Source of the DNA: Prevotella sp.
GTDB taxonomy: Bacteria; Bacteroidota; Bacteroidia; Bacteroidales; Bacteroidaceae
Direction of reading: 5' to 3'
DNA length: 14,898 nt
NCBI GenBank assembly: GCA_017442765.1
Contig: JAFRZC010000073.1
Location: 1-14,898, forward strand
Shown here: positions 12,023 through 14,898 of the stretch, in pieces
Position numbering within the stretch: position 1 is the stretch's first letter
How the letters are laid out: each line of letters opens with the position of its first letter
Position numbers and translations under genes: made by a program
The notes under the pieces: generated by a model
The model's input: only the letters and a program-made list of their open reading frames with translations
Databases searched by the model: none
Told to the model about the DNA's origin: nothing

Positions 12023-12095
12023 TATGTTGGGTGTAGCGCAGTCACGAGAGGGCTGCAAAACAGGAGAACAATATTTAATAACAACTTAAAATTAT

Positions 12096-12101
12096 AGGAG
12101 G
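12096..12101 (+). promoter_or_regulatory. Perfect Shine-Dalgarno of hsp20
   Basis: AGGAGG ends 7 nt before the ATG at 12109. Most genes in this window start from A-rich leaders without such a site, which is usual for Bacteroidetes, so this one stands out and may support fast translation under stress. Confidence 0.75.
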
Positions 12102-12108
12102 AAAAATT

Positions 12109-12531
12109 ATGTATCCAGTTTATCGAAACAGTTGGTTACCCGAAGTCTTCAACGACTTCTTCAACACCGTAAGCATGCCGAAGGCCAATGCAACGGCCCC
12201 GGCCATCAACGTAAAAGAAACCGCAGACGAGTACATCGTGGAGCTTGCCGCCCCGGGCATGACGAAGGATGACTTCGACGTACATATCAACGCCGACGGC
12301 GACCTGACCATCAAGATGGAGAGCAAGCATGAAAAGAGCGAGGAGGACAAGAAGGCCCATTACCTGCGCCGCGAATTTGCCTACTCGAAGTATGAGCAGA
12401 CGCTGATCTTGCCCGACGACGTCAACCGCGACAACATCGCAGCCCGCGTGGCCGAGGGTGTGCTCACGGTAGATCTGCCCAAAGTGAAAAAGGAGGAGCA
12501 CAAGGTGACGCGACAGATCACGGTTGCTTAA
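12109..12531 (+). CDS. Small heat-shock protein, Hsp20/alpha-crystallin family
   Basis: Small heat-shock proteins bind unfolding proteins without ATP and hold them for refolding by DnaK or ClpB. The 140-residue product starts MYPVYRNSWLPEVFNDFF, a short hydrophobic N-terminal arm. The alpha-crystallin domain follows at about residues 32-130: PAINVKETADEYIVELAAPGM, HINADGDLTIKMES, YLRREFAYSKYEQTLILPDDV, and the signature A-x-x-x-x-G-V-L-T at RVAEGVLTVDLPK. The I-x-I-like end is ITVA. It stands alone with its own sigma-54-like promoter and dyads, a strong ribosome binding site and two hairpins behind, so expression is probably strongly inducible. Confidence 0.95.
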   Translation: MYPVYRNSWLPEVFNDFFNTVSMPKANATAPAINVKETADEYIVELAAPGMTKDDFDVHINADGDLTIKMESKHEKSEEDKKAHYLRREFAYSKYEQTLILPDDVNRDNIAARVAEGVLTVDLPKVKKEEHKVTRQITVA

Positions 12532-12556
12532 CACCGAAACTGTTGTAGTCTGCCTG

Positions 12557-12581
12557 CCCCAATGCGCCAGGTCGCATGGGG
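12557..12581 (+). other. First hairpin after hsp20
   Basis: CCCCAATGCG (12557-12566) pairs with CGCATGGGG (12573-12581) with one bulged A and a 6-nt loop. There is no T-run. It precedes the terminator hairpin by 4 nt and may guard the 3' end of the mRNA. Confidence 0.6.
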
Positions 12582-12585
12582 AATG

Positions 12586-12613
12586 AAGAGGATGCCGCCG
12601 GCATCCTCTTTTC
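12586..12613 (+). terminator. Intrinsic terminator of hsp20
   Basis: AAGAGGATGCC (12586-12596) pairs with GGCATCCTCTT (12600-12610), 11 bp around a 3-nt loop, followed by a short T-run (12609-12612). Confidence 0.85.
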
Positions 12614-12646
12614 TATGCTCCGAGGGTCAAAGGCTAACCTTTTGAA

Positions 12647-12778
12647 AAGTTATATAGGGTATATAACTAAGTTATATAGGGTATATAACTAAGTTATATA
12701 GGGTATATAACTAAGCTATATAGGGTATATAACTAAGCTATATAGGGTATATAACTAAGCTATATAGGGTATATAACT
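12647..12778. repeat. Six tandem 22-bp palindromic units
   Basis: Six head-to-tail copies of exactly 22 bp begin at 12647, 12669, 12691, 12713, 12735 and 12757. Each has a left arm AGTTATATA, spacer GGG and right arm TATATAACT, preceded by one A. Units 1-3 have T and units 4-6 have C at the fourth base, which breaks one pair of the dyad in the last three. No other base differs. The flanks share TTTTGAAAAG (left) and TTCTGAAAAG (right). With 22 bp not divisible by three, it is not coding. There are no spacers, so it is not CRISPR. The spacing of two helical turns suggests an array of protein-binding sites such as iterons or a partition-like site, or a variable-number repeat. Confidence 0.9.
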
Positions 12779-12894
12779 TTCTGAAAAGCAAACCTTGGTT
12801 CGCCGGAGAGTTGCTTTCAGATGGCTGGCGGGCTTTTTCTGTGTTTGTTTTCTTGCAACTCAGTCGCAAAGAAGCGGCATTTCTTGCCGGAAAG
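12779..12894. other. Gene-free stretch between the array and the efflux promoter
   Basis: No open frame looks coding. A 7-bp inverted pair, GAGTTGC (12808-12814) and GCAACTC (12855-12861), encloses a GC-rich stretch. I cannot assign a function. Confidence 0.3.
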
Positions 12895-12926
12895 TTTGGT
12901 GGAAAGAAAAATCTGTTTTACTTTTG
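12895..12926 (+). promoter_or_regulatory. Promoter of the metal efflux operon
   Basis: TTTG at 12895-12898 and TACTTTTG at 12919-12926 are 20 nt apart, an exact fit to the Bacteroidetes consensus. The start is near 12933, giving a leader of about 77 nt. A Fur-family protein encoded in the same operon could act here, but I see no clear Fur-type inverted repeat across it. Confidence 0.75.
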
Positions 12927-12947
12927 CAGCGGAAATTGAAAATTGAT

Positions 12948-13007
12948 AATTATGCATTATGAACCAAAGGTCGCTGCCTACGGGGAAAAGCAATTATGCA
13001 TTATGAA
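12948..13007 (+). repeat. 16-bp direct repeat in the leader of the efflux gene
   Basis: AATTATGCATTATGAA occurs at 12948-12963 and 12992-13007, 44 bp apart. Each holds the palindromic core ATGCAT. The second copy merges into the start codon at 13010 through TTATGAATG. Similar ATTATGCATTATGAATT strings are, in my memory, common between genes of Bacteroidales, so a general repeat is possible. Confidence 0.7.
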
Positions 13008-13009
13008 TT

Positions 13010-14176
13010 ATGAATGAGATACTGCATTTGATTAACGAGATGTCGCCCTACTTGTTATTGGGCTTTCTGATAGCGGGGCTGATGCATGCCTTCATTCCCG
13101 GAAAGTACTACACGCGCTATCTGTCGAAGGACAATTTCCGCTCGGTGGTGAATGCCGCGCTGCTGGGTATCCCGTTGCCGCTGTGCTCGTGCGGGGTCAT
13201 CCCCACGGCCATGTCGCTCCACAAGGAGGGTGCCTCGAAGGGGGCGGTGGTGTCGTTCCTGATTGCCACGCCGCAGACGGGCATCGACTCTATCGTGGCC
13301 ACCTACTCGCTCATGGGGCTGCCGTTTGCCCTGCTGCGCCCTGTCGTGGCCTTGCTCACGGCCTTGTTTGGCGGACTGCTGGAGCAGGCCCCCCTTCTGC
13401 TCCCCCGAGGGGGAGGTAAGAATTCCCATTCCTCCAACATTCCAGAGGGGGCTGCCGAGGAGTGTCCGTGCTGCTGTCAGCATAAGAAGGAGGAGCATCA
13501 GGGGCATTGCAAGGAAAAAGAGTCCGGCGACCATTGCTGCTGCCATCGTGCCGAGGCTGAGGCCGGCATGTCGTTCTGGCAGAAGATAGGCGTGGCCTTG
13601 CGGTATGCGTTTGTCGATATGGTGGAGGACATCGGCAAATGGCTCGTCATAGGTCTTGTCGTGGCTGCTATGATTACGGTGCTGGTGCCCGATGAGTTCT
13701 TTGCCGTCTTTGCCGGAAACACCTGGCTCTCCATACTACTGGTTCTGGTCATCAGCGTGCCGATGTATATCTGCGCCACCGGCTCCATCCCCATCGCCGT
13801 AGCCTTGATGCTGAAGGGGCTCACGCCCGGCGCGGCACTGGTGTTGCTCATGGCGGGGCCGGCGGTGAACATGGCGAGCATCCTCGTCATTCGCCAGCGC
13901 ATGGGCATGCGGACATTGGTGGTCTATCTCGTCGCCATCGTGACGGGAGCCGTGCTGGCTGGCATCGGCATCGACTATCTGCTGCCGCGCGAGTGGTTCA
14001 CTGCCAGTCTGGTGGAGCTGGAGTGTTGCACGAAAACGGCCACGTGGTTTGAGTGGACGTGCACCGCGCTGCTTGTGCTCCTGCTGGGCAATGCGCTTCG
14101 CGCTTCGTTAGTGAAAAGTGAAAAGGTAATGAGTGGTGATGAACAAGTTATCGATTTCAGACGAACAGACGCTTGA
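13010..14176 (+). CDS. SO_0444-type Cu/Zn efflux permease
   Basis: The 388-residue membrane protein belongs to the ArsP/DUF318 permease superfamily. Its two pseudo-repeats carry the signature Cys motifs PLCSCGVIP (Cys59, Cys61) and YICATGSIP (Cys255). About eight hydrophobic segments are visible (for example 13-30, 44-60, 78-97, 103-124, 212-228, 240-256, 264-284, 302-322), plus one near the end. Between the halves, residues 130-185 form a hydrophilic loop with a dense Cys/His patch: Cys152, 154-156, 167, 176-178 and His158, 163, 166, 175, 179. This fits soft-metal capture and the SO_0444 Cu/Zn efflux branch rather than arsenical export. The loop is preceded by LPRGGGKNSHSS, encoded by a GC-rich palindromic stretch. 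The last 38 bases overlap the Fur-family gene. Substrate is inferred. Confidence 0.88.
   Translation: MNEILHLINEMSPYLLLGFLIAGLMHAFIPGKYYTRYLSKDNFRSVVNAALLGIPLPLCSCGVIPTAMSLHKEGASKGAVVSFLIATPQTGIDSIVATYSLMGLPFALLRPVVALLTALFGGLLEQAPLLLPRGGGKNSHSSNIPEGAAEECPCCCQHKKEEHQGHCKEKESGDHCCCHRAEAEAGMSFWQKIGVALRYAFVDMVEDIGKWLVIGLVVAAMITVLVPDEFFAVFAGNTWLSILLVLVISVPMYICATGSIPIAVALMLKGLTPGAALVLLMAGPAVNMASILVIRQRMGMRTLVVYLVAIVTGAVLAGIGIDYLLPREWFTASLVELECCTKTATWFEWTCTALLVLLLGNALRASLVKSEKVMSGDEQVIDFRRTDA
13388..13452. repeat. GC-rich nested palindrome inside the permease gene
   Basis: CTCCCCC-GA-GGGGGAG (13400-13415) is an inverted repeat. Outside it GCCCCCCTTCTG (13388-13399) pairs with CAGAGGGGGC (13443-13452) with two bulges. 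The interval between is AT-richer and contains GAATTC. It encodes the junction of the last N-terminal helix and the Cys/His loop. Confidence 0.55.
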
Positions 14177-14567
14177 CAATGCCGGCGTGCGAGTGACCGC
14201 CGTGCGGCTGATGGTATGGCGGCAGGTGCGGCACGGGTTCAACGATGCCTTCGGGCTGGCCGACCTTGAGGCTGCCCTGCCTACCGTGGACCGCTCTACG
14301 CTCTTCCGCACGCTGAACACGCTGACCGAAGCCCACCTGCTGCACGAGATTGACGACGGCAGCGGGGCGCAGAAATACTGTGTCTGCCACCTTGACGACA
14401 CGCGCCAGTGCGAGGGTCATGTCCACCTGACCTGTATGCGGTGCCACCGCACCTATTGTCTCTCCAACGTGCGCATCCCCGCCGTGGCCTTGCCCGAGGG
14501 CTTCGAGGCGCAGCAAACAGAATATGTAGTGAAGGGCGTTTGTCCGAAGTGCCGTAAGAGTTACTAA
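14139..14567 (+). CDS. Fur-family metal-responsive repressor
   Basis: The 142-residue product (from the ATG at 14139) has the winged-helix start DNAGVRVTAVRLMVWRQV, and the recognition-helix segment LPTVDRSTLFRTLNTLTEAHLLHEI typical of Fur proteins. The dimerisation half has the structural zinc site Cys99-x2-Cys102 and Cys135-x2-Cys138, plus His94 and His96 in GHVHL and extra Cys81, Cys83 and Cys91 that could sense metal. Which metal it senses (Zn, Fe, Cu, Mn) or whether it is a PerR-type sensor cannot be told. The gene overlaps the permease by 38 nt in another frame. Two GTG codons at 14133 and 14136 are alternative starts, but ATG follows directly in the same frame. It probably controls its own operon. 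Confidence 0.9.
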   Translation: MNKLSISDEQTLDNAGVRVTAVRLMVWRQVRHGFNDAFGLADLEAALPTVDRSTLFRTLNTLTEAHLLHEIDDGSGAQKYCVCHLDDTRQCEGHVHLTCMRCHRTYCLSNVRIPAVALPEGFEAQQTEYVVKGVCPKCRKSY

Positions 14568-14568
14568 T

Positions 14569-14898
14569 ATGATTCTCAATATTATCCTGATTATAGTTGG
14601 CGTTGCAGTGGTGCTGTGGGGAGCCGACCGGCTGACCGACGGTGCCGTTGGCATTGCCGAGCGGCTGAGGATGCCTCAGGTGGTCATCGGCCTCACGATA
14701 GTGGCGATGGGCACGTCGATGCCCGAGTTCTGTGTCAGTCTGGTGTCAGCCTTGAAGGGTACCGCCGACCTTGCCGTGGGTAATGTCGTGGGCAGCAACA
14801 TCTTCAACACCTTGCTTATTGTAGGCTGTGCGGCGGCTGTGGCGCCGATGACCATCCTGCCGCAGACCGTCCGCAAGGATATCCCCTTCTCGTTTTTC
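14569..14898 (+). CDS. Calcium/sodium antiporter, N-terminal part (runs off the edge)
   Basis: The 110 residues present belong to the CaCA family (YrbG-like Ca2+/Na+ exchangers of the inner membrane). The start MILNIILIIVGVAVVLWGADRLTDGA matches the first helix. The alpha-1 repeat is clear: VAMGTSMPEFCVSLVSAL with the GTSxPE motif at about 46-51, then GNVVGSNIFNTLLIVG at about 69-84, whose acidic and Asn residues bind ions in this family. The frame is open to the last base, so the second half lies beyond the window. It starts one base after the Fur-family stop codon, so it is likely in the same operon, which suggests a joint role in cation balance. Confidence 0.9.
   Translation, partial: MILNIILIIVGVAVVLWGADRLTDGAVGIAERLRMPQVVIGLTIVAMGTSMPEFCVSLVSALKGTADLAVGNVVGSNIFNTLLIVGCAAAVAPMTILPQTVRKDIPFSFF

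Noticed and set aside
12647..12778. CRISPR array
   Set aside because: The units are contiguous with no spacers between them, and there are no cas genes.

Overview
The window reads as chromosomal DNA of a Bacteroidales bacterium, most likely Prevotella or a close relative. The evidence is repeated matches to the Bacteroidetes promoter form (TTTG, about 20 nt, TAnnTTTG), general lack of Shine-Dalgarno sequences, Bacteroidetes-specific families (DUF4468, DUF5606, the long NusB, Cys-rich TonB-like proteins, short lipoproteins) and the order nusB-yajC-ybbR-coaE-DUF5606.

Left part (1-1947). A strong promoter drives a region that folds into a long, interrupted rod, my candidate for a 6S-type RNA. 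Two small envelope genes follow, an unrecognised lipoprotein and a DUF4468 protein, separated by an inverted repeat and ended by a good terminator. The convergent gap 1795-1939 holds nothing I can name.

Housekeeping core (1948-7362). On the minus strand rplY/ctc, pth and an Hsp15-like S4 gene form an operon, and pth carries an unusual proline-triplet tail. Divergent promoters separate it from a plus-strand operon: nusB, yajC, ybbR-like, coaE and a DUF5606 gene. A convergent gap with three perfect palindromes, two of them identical, ends this block.

Envelope block (7492-10113, minus strand). In transcription order: a short Cys-rich protein, its longer TonB-domain paralogue, a VanX-like D-Ala-D-Ala dipeptidase lipoprotein and a two-SH3 lipoprotein. 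The last three are closely spaced and suggest peptidoglycan turnover or peptide scavenging. Divergent from it are an orphan radical-SAM activase-like gene and an AT-rich gene with a CarboxypepD_reg-like domain. A YhcH-family gene then lies on the minus strand.

Right part (11914-14898). An hsp20 gene is preceded by what looks like a sigma-54 promoter with two copies of a dyad upstream, and by a perfect AGGAGG ribosome binding site. Behind it come two hairpins and then six exact-period tandem copies of a 22-bp palindromic unit in a gene-free 397-bp gap. The window ends with a probable metal efflux operon (SO_0444-type permease, overlapping Fur-family regulator) and the start of a calcium/sodium antiporter gene that runs off the edge.

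The signals most worth pursuing are the 22-bp array, the sigma-54-like hsp20 control region, the rod-shaped RNA, the duplicated palindrome at 7407-7468, the Cys-rich/lipobox paralogue pair, and the small palindromic element found at both 4932 and 9727. I found no complete defence system, CRISPR array or insertion sequence.
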